Translations under genes and position numbers: made by a program
The notes under the pieces: generated by a model
What the model saw: the letters and a program-made list of their open reading frames with translations, nothing else
The model's database searches: none
Told to the model about the DNA's origin: nothing
NCBI GenBank assembly: GCA_016712665.1
Contig: JADJQP010000001.1
Location: forward strand, 992,001-1,056,000
Length of the DNA: 64,000 nucleotides
Direction of reading: 5' to 3'
Source of the DNA: Bacteroidota bacterium
GTDB lineage: Bacteria; Bacteroidota; Bacteroidia; Chitinophagales; Chitinophagaceae
Shown here: positions 27,644 through 36,219 of the stretch, in pieces
Numbering within the stretch: position 1 is the stretch's first letter
How the letters are laid out: every line of letters begins with the position of its first letter

Positions 27644-30600
27644 ATGAAAAAATGGATCTTCCTTTTATGTCTGATATCTACAACGGATATCTTAGCGCAA
27701 GATCGTTATCCGATGGATTCGATTTTATATACCAAATTTCAATATCGAAGTATTGGTCCTTTTAGGGGAGGTAGAGCAAGCGGTGTTTGTGGTGATTACA
27801 AAAACAAACAAGTCTTTTATATGGGCGCCACAGGTGGTGGGGTTTGGCAAACAAAAGATGGGGGTAGCAATTGGACCAATATCTCCGATAAATATTTTGG
27901 AGGAAGTATAGGTGCGGTAGAAGTTTGTCCAAGCGATCCGCTCTTGATTTATGTGGGCACCGGCGAAAATACCTTACGCGGTAATGTAAGCGAAGGGCAT
28001 GGTATGTGGAAATCAACCGATGGGGGCAAACGATGGAAACATATTGGATTGGAGGATACCAAGCATATCACAAAAATCATTTTTCACCCTCGAAATGCGA
28101 ATATCGTTTTTTGTACCGCTACAGGTCATTTATTTGGACCCAATGAGGAACGCGGTATTTTTAAAACAATTGATGGAGGCATTAGCTGGAAAAAACTGCT
28201 GTTTGTAAATGATGAAGTGGGCGCCATCGATATGGTGATGGATCCTACAAACCCCGATATTTTATTTGCAAGCACTTGGCGCGTAAAACGCACACCCTAT
28301 AGTATGGAAAGTGGTGGGGAGGGCAGCGGTATCTGGAAAAGCGTAGATGGTGGCGAAACCTGGAAGGATATTTCAAAAAACAAAGGACTGCCAAAAGATA
28401 CCATGGGTAATATCGGAATTGCAATTGCACCTTCCAATACCGATAAATTGTATGCCATTATAGAAAGTAAATCAGGTGGACTCTATATGAGTGCCGATGC
28501 GGGCGAAACATGGAGCAAACAAAATGAAGACAGCAAAATTCGTCAACGAGGTTGGTATTTCAATAAAGTATTTGTGGATCCGAAGAATGAAAATCTGGTT
28601 TATGTGTGCAATGTAGAATTTTATAAAAGTACAGATGGTGGTAAGTCCTTTAGCCAGGTGGGTACTCCTCATGGCGATCATCATAATTTGTGGATAGACC
28701 CGGATGAAGGTCAGCGAATGATTATTGCGGATGATGGCGGCGCGCAAATTTCATTTGATGGTGGACAACATTGGAGTACGTATCATAACCAGGCTACGGC
28801 TCAGTTTTATCGTGTTACCACCGATAATCATTTTCCATATCGTGTACTGGGTTGTCAACAAGATAATTCGAGTGTGCGTATTTTGAGTAGAACCTACGAT
28901 GGTAGCATCGGCAGTCAGGACTGGAGTAGCAGTGCCGGTTTTGAAAGCGGTCATATAGTGGCCGATCCGTTAAATGATGAGATTGTGGATGGTGGAAATG
29001 ATGGCGGGGTTGTATCAGGACGGAATGATATAACGGGGGAAAAGGGCAGGATTAGTGTGGAGCCGGTAAGTGGAAGTGGTTCGGGAGCAGATTCGTTAAA
29101 ATATCGATTTCAATGGAACTTCCCAATTTTCTTTTCACCACATAATCCCAAGCGATTGTATGCAGCGGGGAATCATCTTTTTATGACCGAAAATGAAGGG
29201 CAAAGCTGGACACGCATTTCACCGGATTTGACCACGAATGATAAAAGCAAACAACGAGCAAGTGGTGGAAATATCACCAAAGACAATACCACTGTTGAAT
29301 ATTATTGCACCATTTTTGCGGCAGCTGAGAGTCCTGTGGAACGAGATGTAATTTGGTGTGGAAGTGATGATGGTCTTTTACATATTACCCGTGATGCAGG
29401 TAAAAATTGGAATCAGGTGACACCCAATAAAATGCCAGAATGGATGATGTTTAATTGTATTGAACCCAGTCCGTATGATGGAGCTACTTGTTATGTTGTG
29501 GGTACCCGTTACAAACTGGATGATGAGAATCCGTATATCTACAAAACCACGGATTATGGAATGAGTTGGAAAAAAATAACCAATGGAATTCCTGAAAATC
29601 ATTTTACGCGTTGCCTTAGAGCCGATCCTGTGGCCAAGGGCGTGCTGTATGCCGGTACTGAACAGGGCATGTATATTAGTTTTGATGATGGAGAACATTG
29701 GAGCCCTTTTCAATTGAATTTACCAACCGTGCCTATTACGGATTTGGCAATTAAAGGCAACGATTTAATTGTGGCTACACAAGGTCGCTCCTTTTGGATT
29801 TTGGATGATTTGACATTTTTGCATCAGCTACAAAATGAAATTACCCAACAGTCCTTCACCGTTATGAAGCCACGCATTTCTTATCGTACAGATGGATACC
29901 GCAATGACAATGTACGAAATGAAGGAATGAATCCTCCTAATGGCGTGGTGTTCAATTATTGGATTAAAAACATGGAAGATAGTTCGGTCATAAGTTTTGA
30001 AATATTTGACGCAAAAAATAAGTTCCTTCGAAAGTATGGAAATAAGGTGGACGATAAAGATAATAAAATAAGTGCCGAATCGGGCATGAATCAGTTTGTA
30101 TGGAGTATGCATGTTAAGGGAGTGGAAAAAATTGACGATATGGTACTATGGAATGGCAATATTGGCGGATACAAAGTGGCACCTGGAAATTATACGGCCA
30201 AAGTGAAATTCAATAAGGATTCAAGTATCATTCCTTTTGTGATAAAAAAAGATCCCAATTATGCAGCGAGTGACAAAGATTATCAGGAGCAGTTTGATTT
30301 TTTGACGGTTATCAAAAACAAATTTGAGGAAACCCAACAAACCATTAGAGATATTAGAACAACACGGGGCCAAATCAATACTTTAAAAGACAGGTTAGGA
30401 AAAGATTACCCTGCCGAATTGGATAGTTTGGGAAAGACCATCCTCAAACAAATGGCAGCGATTGAAGAAAGTCTGTATCAAACAAAAGCAAAAAGTGGTC
30501 AGGATGTACTCAATTATCCTATACGTTTGAATGATAAGTTGGCTGGTATTTTTGATGCGGTGAATCAGCATACGGCCCCAACTGCGCAAAGCAAGGAAGC

Positions 30601-30745
30601 GTATGACGATTTAGTAAAATTCATTGATGTGGAAATTGATCGATTTAAAGCCATTCAAAACAAATACATCAAGCAATACAATCAATTGGTAAGAGACAAG
30701 AATATTGACTTTATTTTTTTGAAGAGGAAAGTGGATGAGTATTAA
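27644..30745 (+). CDS. VPS10/sortilin-like BNR beta-propeller exoprotein
   Basis: About 1033 residues after taking the ATG at 27644, which gives a signal peptide (MKKWIFLLCLISTTDILAQ). The body shows many BNR/Asp-box repeats of the kind TDGGxxW (WQTKDGGSNW, WKSTDGGKRW, FKTIDGGISW, WKSVDGGETW, MSADAGETW, YKSTDGGKSF and more), plus FRGGRASGVCGDYKN near the N-terminus. This fits the 'VPS10 domain / WD40-YVTN-BNR-like' exported proteins common in Bacteroidota, often named glycosyl hydrolase without proof. The C-terminal ~150 residues are a helical domain. No T9SS sorting domain was seen. The stop at 30745 is directly followed by the REP array. Confidence 0.82.
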   Translation: MKKWIFLLCLISTTDILAQDRYPMDSILYTKFQYRSIGPFRGGRASGVCGDYKNKQVFYMGATGGGVWQTKDGGSNWTNISDKYFGGSIGAVEVCPSDPLLIYVGTGENTLRGNVSEGHGMWKSTDGGKRWKHIGLEDTKHITKIIFHPRNANIVFCTATGHLFGPNEERGIFKTIDGGISWKKLLFVNDEVGAIDMVMDPTNPDILFASTWRVKRTPYSMESGGEGSGIWKSVDGGETWKDISKNKGLPKDTMGNIGIAIAPSNTDKLYAIIESKSGGLYMSADAGETWSKQNEDSKIRQRGWYFNKVFVDPKNENLVYVCNVEFYKSTDGGKSFSQVGTPHGDHHNLWIDPDEGQRMIIADDGGAQISFDGGQHWSTYHNQATAQFYRVTTDNHFPYRVLGCQQDNSSVRILSRTYDGSIGSQDWSSSAGFESGHIVADPLNDEIVDGGNDGGVVSGRNDITGEKGRISVEPVSGSGSGADSLKYRFQWNFPIFFSPHNPKRLYAAGNHLFMTENEGQSWTRISPDLTTNDKSKQRASGGNITKDNTTVEYYCTIFAAAESPVERDVIWCGSDDGLLHITRDAGKNWNQVTPNKMPEWMMFNCIEPSPYDGATCYVVGTRYKLDDENPYIYKTTDYGMSWKKITNGIPENHFTRCLRADPVAKGVLYAGTEQGMYISFDDGEHWSPFQLNLPTVPITDLAIKGNDLIVATQGRSFWILDDLTFLHQLQNEITQQSFTVMKPRISYRTDGYRNDNVRNEGMNPPNGVVFNYWIKNMEDSSVISFEIFDAKNKFLRKYGNKVDDKDNKISAESGMNQFVWSMHVKGVEKIDDMVLWNGNIGGYKVAPGNYTAKVKFNKDSSIIPFVIKKDPNYAASDKDYQEQFDFLTVIKNKFEETQQTIRDIRTTRGQINTLKDRLGKDYPAELDSLGKTILKQMAAIEESLYQTKAKSGQDVLNYPIRLNDKLAGIFDAVNQHTAPTAQSKEAYDDLVKFIDVEIDRFKAIQNKYIKQYNQLVRDKNIDFIFLKRKVDEY
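30698..30741 (+). repeat. Left copy of a 44-bp imperfect direct repeat (3' end of the VPS10-like gene)
   Basis: Codes for KNIDFIFLKRKVDE at the very end of the propeller gene. A copy with three mismatches lies at 32617-32660, on the far side of the RAYT/REP cluster in the same orientation. Confidence 0.85.
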
Positions 30746-31260
30746 TCTAATGGTTGGTGTCACCACCAACCATTCACTAAGTCGCACTGATTAAAAATTA
30801 CATCCTCTGCAGTGGTTGGTGGAGACACCAACCACTAGCAAAAGAAAAATGTGGGAGAGTAGTTGTTTGAATTGCAAGATTTCATTTACGTTATTAACCT
30901 AGTGGTTGGTGTCACCACCAACCATTCTCTAAGTCGCACTGATTAAAGGTTACATCCTCTGCAGTGGTTGGTGGAGGCACCAACCACTAGCAAAAGAAAA
31001 ATGTGGGAGAGTAGTTGTTTGAATTGCAAGATTTCATTTACGTTATTAACCTAGTGGTTGGTGTCACCACCAACCATTCTCTAAGTCGCACTGATTAAAG
31101 GTTACATCCTCTGCAGTGGTTGGTGGAGGCACCAACCACTAGCAAAAGAAAAATGTGGGAGAGTAGTTGTTGAAATGCAAGATCCCATTTACGTTATTAA
31201 CCTAGTGGTTGGTGTCACCACCAACCATTCTCTAAGTCGCACTGAATAAAGGTTACAACA
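30746..31260. repeat. 152-bp tandem array of paired REP hairpins (about 3.5 units)
   Basis: Each unit contains hairpin A (arms TGGTTGGTG / CACCAACCA, 4-nt loop), a ~38-bp constant spacer with AAGTCGCACTGA, hairpin B (arms AGTGGTTGGTG / CACCAACCACT, 4-nt loop) and a ~64-bp spacer with GAGTAGTTGTT. Hairpin A copies are at 30751-30772, 30903-30924, 31055-31076 and 31206-31227 (periods 152, 152, 151). Hairpin B copies are at 30811-30836, 30963-30988 and 31115-31140; the fourth B is decayed (about 31264-31290). The A+B pairing is like a REPIN/BIME. The array begins 5 bp after the stop of the propeller gene. Confidence 0.95.
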
Positions 31261-31295
31261 TCTCCAGTTTCTGGTGTTAGTAACAACTAAAATCA

Positions 31296-31841
31296 CTATT
31301 CTCTAAAATGAGATAAGAATCCAAATTCATCGTACCCATTTTTATAAAAACTTGCACTACTCCATCTGTACTCCTCGGGTAGTACCGCCAATTTCCACTT
31401 TTCCTTTATAGGATTATGGTGTATATATTCTAACTTTTGAATCAAGTTTTCTTCGCTAGTTAACGGAATGGCAAGCGGGTCCCTTTTCCAAAATTGCATT
31501 TTTCTATCTATTTTTTCGACTATGAAATTTCGCAATCTAGGATCTTTATGTTCTAATAAAAACTCTCTAAATTTATGAGCAGTAAATTTTGTAAAACTGC
31601 CTGCGGGACTTTCTTTCCCATTTAATTTTAGAAATTTCCATATCAAATGAATATGATTCGGCATGATAACAAAAGCAAAAACCTTCACAATGCGTTTGCT
31701 TACAAAATATTTTAGAGATTGAACAACCACCATTTTTAGATCATCATCCAATAATAGGTGCTCAAAATTATGGATGGTGTCGGTGTAGAAATAAGGTATT
31801 TCCTGGTACATCTGTCCCTGTCTTTTATCGAATACATTCAT
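31296..31841 (-). CDS. REP-associated tyrosine transposase (RAYT, Y1_Tnp/IS200-like)
   Basis: 181 residues, usual RAYT length. It shows the HUH nuclease motif H63-I-H65 in VIMPNHIHLIW and the nucleophile Tyr139 in LEYIHHNPIKE, with the EYRWSSASFY signature after it. RAYTs are single-copy, domesticated relatives of IS200/IS605 transposases that nick at REP palindromes and are thought to spread or maintain them. Here REP hairpins lie on both sides, and a perfect 9-bp-arm REP (CGGTTGGTG/CACCAACCG, 31900-31920) lies 58 bp upstream of the ATG, the position usual for RAYT-REP pairs. The gene appears intact, so it may be active. Confidence 0.9.
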   Translation of the reverse strand: MNVFDKRQGQMYQEIPYFYTDTIHNFEHLLLDDDLKMVVVQSLKYFVSKRIVKVFAFVIMPNHIHLIWKFLKLNGKESPAGSFTKFTAHKFREFLLEHKDPRLRNFIVEKIDRKMQFWKRDPLAIPLTSEENLIQKLEYIHHNPIKEKWKLAVLPEEYRWSSASFYKNGYDEFGFLSHFRE

Positions 31842-31899
31842 ACAATAAAGATAAAATTAAGTCGGAACAAATTTCAAAAACTGTTTGGAGAAACAATTT

Positions 31900-32616
31900 C
31901 GGTTGGTGGGACACCAACCGATAAGAAATTATTCTCTAGTGGTTGGTGCCACCACCAACCATTAGCAAATGCATGATCCCCATCTCCAGTGCTTGGTGTC
32001 ACCACCAACCATTCACTAAGTCGCACTGATTACAGGTTACATCCTCTCCAGTGGTTGGTGGAGACATCAACCACTAGCAAAAGAAAAATGTGTGAGAGTA
32101 GTTGCTGAAATGCAAGATTCCATTTACGTTATTAACCTAGTGGTTGGTGTCACCACCAACCATTCTCTAAGTCGCACTGAATAAAGGTTACATCCTCTCC
32201 AGTGGTTGGTGGAGACACCAACCACTAGCAAAATGCATGATCCCCATCTCCAGTGCTTGGTGTCACCACCAACCATTCTCTAAGTCGCACTGAATAAAGG
32301 TTACATCCTCTCCAGTGGTTGGTGGAGACACCAACCACTAGCATAAAAAAAAAGTGGGAGAGTAGTAAGGAACGACTAGGTCTTATATCAACGACTCATA
32401 CAACTTTTCATACAATGGAATGATATTTCTCTAGTGGTTGGTGTCACCACCAACCATTAGCAAATGCATGATCCCCATTTCCAGTGCTTGGTGTCACCAC
32501 CAGCCATTATATAAATTTTTCTCTAGTGGTTGGTGTCACCACCAACCATTCTCTAAGTCGCACTGAATAAAGGTTACATCCTCTCCAGTGGTTGGTGGAG
32601 ACACCAACCACTAGCA
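31900..32616. repeat. Irregular REP cluster on the RAYT upstream side
   Basis: About twelve hairpins in ~720 bp: one upstream REP (31900-31920), A-type at 31940-31961, 32141-32162, 32435-32456 and 32527-32548, and an A' variant beginning TGCTTGGTG at 31990-32011, 32254-32275 and 32485-32506. B-type lie at 32050-32075, 32201-32226, 32314-32339 and 32587-32612. Two spacers recur: one with GTCGCACTGA between A and B, and one with AAATGCATGATCCCCAT between A (or B) and A'. A foreign spacer at about 32360-32430 carries a piece of the bshA end. Confidence 0.93.
32383..32427 (-). pseudogene. 45-bp copy of the 3' end of bshA inside the REP cluster
   Basis: Matches 36838-36882 at 44 of 45 positions, same orientation. 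The piece is exactly the last 15 codons of bshA (36838-37956), beginning at its stop codon. Its gene-internal end abuts the REP at 32435. Confidence 0.88.
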
Positions 32617-32661
32617 AAGAATATTGATTTTATTTTTTTAAAGAGGAAAGTGGAGGAGTAG
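32617..32661 (+). pseudogene. 45-bp copy of the 3' end of a VPS10-like gene at the right edge of the REP cluster
   Basis: Reads KNIDFIFLKRKVEE then TAG, against KNIDFIFLKRKVDEY then TAA in the full gene at 27644-30745. Over the first 14 codons there are three mismatches: two synonymous (GAC/GAT, TTG/TTA) and one Asp/Glu, as expected for the tail of a paralogue. Its gene-internal end directly abuts REP B at 32587-32612. Confidence 0.8.
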
Positions 32662-32691
32662 TTGTTGAAATGTAAGACGCCATATAGTTAA

Positions 32692-34174
32692 TTATTCAAT
32701 GATTACTTTTCTAATTTTATTGCTGCATTTCAAACAGTACACGCCTTGCGACAAGCCCGCAACATTAAGTTCATTTCCTTCGGTTGACATTATTAATTGT
32801 CCAACTGAATTATATAACTCTCTGACTTTATTAAGGTCGGTTTTAATATATAAGATTGTACTGGCTGGATTCGGATAAACCACAAAATCTTCCTCATTTC
32901 TTTTCACAGCATCAATACCTAATGGCCAACATGGCAAATCAGCACCCAACTCATAATTTGGCATATTGGGGGGAGTACAATACTTCGTTTTTATAGACAG
33001 ACTGTAAACATTTTTTGCAAAAATTACACCCTGCTCCTGGCACATCTGGATTGTCTATAGTATTCATTTGCCTGCTAAAGCCGTCTTTATGTCCAATATA
33101 AATTTTATTGTCAGGTCCTAATTGCAGAACTATGTATCCCATAAAATAATTATAAGTCGTGTCCATGCCCGTGACTTTATACTGGCTGTTATTCTGGAGG
33201 TTTAATTGCACAATATGAGAATACCGGCTCACGTAAAGCATTTTACCGTTGGGAGAAAAGCACAAGCCTGCATTAATAGAATCTGCCTGAAGGTTAGGCA
33301 AAGGAAAACCAGTTGGATTAGGCCAAATATTCTTTTTTTCAAAATTACTAAGTACACCTGTACATCTGTCGAAATCTGCGATATATACCTCGCCGTCAGA
33401 ATTGTTACAAACTGTACTAGCCCACTTTTTACCATCGGGGCTAAAGGCCATTTGTCCCCATAAATCGAAGTAGCCTCTGAAGGGGAAAGGTATGATCTGC
33501 ATCCCCATATTATAAACACTGTCTTGTGTAAATAAAAACTTATACAGCACATTGCCAATCGTACTGTCGCCTCCTTGCTTGAACAGCCACCAGTCTTTGC
33601 CATTGGAGTGTCTACATGCCTGCATGCAAGTTTTAGTCATTTCCTTATTTTCTAATATTGGTACCATTCGTTTGGTTACCTTTCCGTTGCCGCCATTGGC
33701 ATTCATATCTATCACATTATAAAGAATTTCATTAAATGGCGCTTTCCATGGATGAATATTTTTGCTGTAGTAAAATTGTGTATCATTCATGGTAGGTGTT
33801 ACAAAATAGTACTTTCGGTTAACCATGGGCAAAAAAACAGAACTCTGAATTGCAGGACTAATACCAAAATATTCATTATACCAGCTAGTAGGAGTCAGGG
33901 TATCACCATTTTCAATGAGTCCTCCATCACGGTCGTAAATATTTCCGCCATCGCTCAATAAAATCATACTTCCAGTGCTGTCGCATATATTACTTCGACT
34001 TCTTAAAAAGGTTCTAAAAGGAATTTGTAACGTATCATGCTGGTAGTTTGGATTTTCGTATTTTAAATTATAGCCATGTAATCCAATACACATCTCATTA
34101 CCAAATTTAGTTTGTGCCTGCATCGTATTATGTAGATACAAACTAAAGAGGATAATTATTTTTAACCTATTCAT
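32692..34174 (-). CDS. Exported protein with WD40-like beta-strands and T9SS sorting domain (one frameshift)
   Basis: About 493 residues. A signal peptide (MNRLKIIILFSLYLHNTMQAQ) opens it; I chose the ATG at 34174 over 34195 for that reason. The body has propeller-like segments (SPDGKKWASTVCNNSDGEVYIADFDRCTG; FSPNGKMLYVSRYSHIVQLNL; GPDNKIYIGHKDG), and the end (VVYPNPASTILYIKTDL ... LSQGVYCLK) is a T9SS type A sorting domain. The frame breaks in the G-run at 32968-32973, which is one base too long; with five the protein reads LYSPNMPNYELG. It is probably a secreted or surface protein of unknown role. Confidence 0.8.
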
Positions 34175-34266
34175 AAATTTACCACTATGGATCATTTCAT
34201 TTTGTTTGAGGTGTTTTCAAATATACCTAAAATTTCTTATTGCCATCCTGCATTTGCAACACAATA

Positions 34267-35142
34267 TTATTTTTGATTTTTTTGAGATTTAGAATTAAAA
34301 AGGAAGTATGTTATTGTTAATGAAGCTCCCAAAAAACTATTGTAGGTTTTAGATCTTTTTACGCTCCCATTTGTTCCATTTTTGTATTTTAAATATTCCC
34401 ATGGATTTTTTTTCATAGGGAATTGCCCACTGTAAAGTATTTCTGTTTTGTTTTCAACATCCTTTAGGCCCCTATTGTAGGTTCCATTGACTGAAATTGT
34501 GCAATTTTGAAAAGCCTCAAATTCGATTCCCAACCTGGTTACCCAACCATAATCAATTTTTGAATAATAGGGTTTGTCTAATTTGTAATCGCTGCTTACC
34601 GTGTAATTAATTGCAGATGTAAAATGGGATTGGGTGTAATCTAAATTATTGTAACTAAATTTACTTACATCTTGATTATAAGTATTTATTTGTTCCCATT
34701 TATCGCTGTAAGACTTATTAAAAGCGAAATAGCAACCTAATGAAAATGTCGGTCTTATTCGTTTGTTCTTAAACAAAGTATAATTTAATTCCATAGGTAT
34801 TGTTATGTAATTCAAATTGATTTGACCCTTTATCAAATATATTATGGTAGTGGAATCATTTACTGGGTCAACAATTCTACCTTTGTATTTTTGCCCCACA
34901 TGCGAATATTTTACACCAACATTTAGCCCGGCGAAGCCTCCTCCTATTTCTTTTCTATACCCCAAATTGCCACCCATTTGGTAACCTGAGGTTGGCACAA
35001 AATCCAAAATTTCACCGGCGTTTTTGTCCTCTTTATTTAAAAGAGAAGTTTTGCCGAAATCGCCAGATATACTAATATTAAATCCCTTTTGCGCAATACA
35101 AAAAAAGGGAAACAATGTTAAGATGATTATTGTTAATTTCAC
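34267..35142 (-). CDS. Outer-membrane beta-barrel protein (PorT-like family)
   Basis: 291 residues with a short signal peptide (MKLTIIILTLFPFFCIAQ) and alternating amphipathic beta strands: FNISISGDFGKTSLL, YQMGGNLGYRKEIGGGFAGLNVGVKYSHVGQKYKG, INLNYITIPMELNYTLFKNKRIRPTFSLGCYFAFN. It has a Phe/Tyr-rich final strand (LGASLTITYFLF). The YITIPMEL-type motif is common in small Bacteroidota outer-membrane barrels. It starts 17 bp from the stop of the lipoprotein gene at 35160 and may be co-transcribed with it. Confidence 0.75.
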   Translation of the reverse strand: MKLTIIILTLFPFFCIAQKGFNISISGDFGKTSLLNKEDKNAGEILDFVPTSGYQMGGNLGYRKEIGGGFAGLNVGVKYSHVGQKYKGRIVDPVNDSTTIIYLIKGQINLNYITIPMELNYTLFKNKRIRPTFSLGCYFAFNKSYSDKWEQINTYNQDVSKFSYNNLDYTQSHFTSAINYTVSSDYKLDKPYYSKIDYGWVTRLGIEFEAFQNCTISVNGTYNRGLKDVENKTEILYSGQFPMKKNPWEYLKYKNGTNGSVKRSKTYNSFLGASLTITYFLFNSKSQKNQK

Positions 35143-35159
35143 TACAGTTTATATGGTTG

Positions 35160-35786
35160 TTAAGGAGTAAATGAATTTGTACTATCTGGCTTTGGAGAAA
35201 ATTGCTTAAAATGATATATCTCATTTATTGTTTTGGAATCTGTTCCATCTGAATTGGTTTTATTAGTAAAATGTATGGTTGTATCATTAATTATAGTACC
35301 AGTTAATATTACGGGATAGTAACAGCTAGCCGCTGATTTAGAAGCAAATACTTCGTATTTTATTGCATTTCCATCAATTTGGTAAAGGCCCCAGCTGTAT
35401 TTATCACCTTTAACACTTTTGTAATACGTTCCGTCCATTAACTCGGCTTCAAATTGATTTATTTTTGAGGTATCAAAAGCATAACTTAATCTTCTTGAAA
35501 CAATTCCATTTTTATAAAAAAATATCGGCCAATATGAATCAACTGAATTAAAATAATAATAATACCCATTTAATTTTAATTGTGTACCATTAAATGCATT
35601 TTTTGCAAATGTTAGATTTTCGTTTTCATTGCATTTTAATAGTTTTCTACAATTAGTAAAAGACAAGAGAGCAAAAATTAATATTAAGTATTGTTTCTTT
35701 AGTGGTTGACGTTTCCACCAAACATTGTAACAGGCAGACACTGTGCCTAAATCTAACTTTCCCTTCCCCGTCTGGAATGCATTCAT
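35160..35786 (-). CDS. Small lipoprotein with a RAYT/REP-derived N-terminal extension
   Basis: As read, 208 residues. The real protein seems to begin at KKQYLILIFALLSFTNC, a clean SPII signal with lipobox SFTNC, but the codon just before it is CTA (35700-35702), not a start. A decayed REP palindrome (35699-35724) sits precisely there. The only in-frame ATG upstream is 35786, whose codons (MNAFQTGKGK) resemble the RAYT N-terminus (MNVFDKRQGQ). So either translation starts in the RAYT remnant and yields a 28-residue extension, or the gene has lost its start. The mature part (~180 residues) is beta-rich and not recognised. Confidence 0.6.
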   Translation of the reverse strand: MNAFQTGKGKLDLGTVSACYNVWWKRQPLKKQYLILIFALLSFTNCRKLLKCNENENLTFAKNAFNGTQLKLNGYYYYFNSVDSYWPIFFYKNGIVSRRLSYAFDTSKINQFEAELMDGTYYKSVKGDKYSWGLYQIDGNAIKYEVFASKSAASCYYPVILTGTIINDTTIHFTNKTNSDGTDSKTINEIYHFKQFSPKPDSTNSFTP

Positions 35787-35885
35787 ACTCTAAAGATAAA
35801 ATAAAGTCAGAACAAATTTCAAAAACGGTTTAGAAAAACATTTTCGGTTGGTGGGACAGCAACTGATAGAAAAATAATTCCCAAT
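35699..35885 (-). mobile_element. Decayed REP plus 5' remnant of a second RAYT copy
   Basis: Bases 35770-35885 align closely with 31821-31935, the first codons and upstream region of the intact RAYT. Shared pieces include ATTCATAC..TAAAGATAAAA, AACAAATTTCAAAAAC and the upstream REP CGGTTGGTGGGACA (35843-35864, right arm decayed). A degenerate B-type REP lies at 35699-35724 (AGTGGTTGACG/CCACCAAAC). The remainder of this RAYT copy is missing. Confidence 0.72.
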
Positions 35886-35920
35886 TCGGGAACATTGAAT
35901 TATATTTGTAAAAAAAAGTA

Positions 35921-36214
35921 TTGAGAATAACCGCTAAAAAGATACTGCGCGAATTTTGGATAATCCATAATGACTGTGAAGAACAATTGAAGTCATGGTT
36001 TCAGGAATGTAGTAAGGCAGCATGGAGGAACTTAAATGAGGTAAAAGCTGAGTATCCAAGTGCAAGTATTCTGGTAGATAATCGAGTTGTATTTAACATT
36101 AAAGGAAATAGTTATCGCTTAATCGTAAAAATTAACTTTGATTATCAAATGATATGGATTCGATTTATTGGCACTCATGCTGAATATGATAAAATTAACG
36201 CAAATAAAATTTAA
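35921..36214 (+). CDS. higB: HigB-type toxin (RelE superfamily mRNA interferase)
   Basis: 97 residues. Recognised from the HigB-toxin family pattern: REFWIIHNDCEEQLKSWFQECSKAAWRNLNEVKAEYPSA, VDNRVVFNIKGNSYRLIVKINFDYQMIWIRFIGTHAEYDKI. The last part, with the basic/aromatic RLIV and FIGTHAEYDKI, is the RelE-like catalytic side. It would cleave mRNA on the ribosome when free. The start is TTG; no ATG in frame is nearer. The antitoxin gene follows 5 bp later in the toxin-first order normal for higBA. Confidence 0.88.
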   Translation: MRITAKKILREFWIIHNDCEEQLKSWFQECSKAAWRNLNEVKAEYPSASILVDNRVVFNIKGNSYRLIVKINFDYQMIWIRFIGTHAEYDKINANKI

Positions 36215-36219
36215 TACTC

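Noticed and set aside
27644..30745. Naming the large propeller protein a glycoside hydrolase
   Set aside because: Asp-box/BNR repeats show the fold only; I see no assignable catalytic residues.
32383..32427. Alternative coding end of a gene inside the REP cluster
   Set aside because: The 45 bp match only the bshA tail and there is no open frame continuing through the adjoining REP.
30746..32616. CRISPR-like regular repeats
   Set aside because: The repeats are long palindromes with spacers that are themselves repeated, no unique spacers and no cas genes. They fit REPs of the nearby RAYT.
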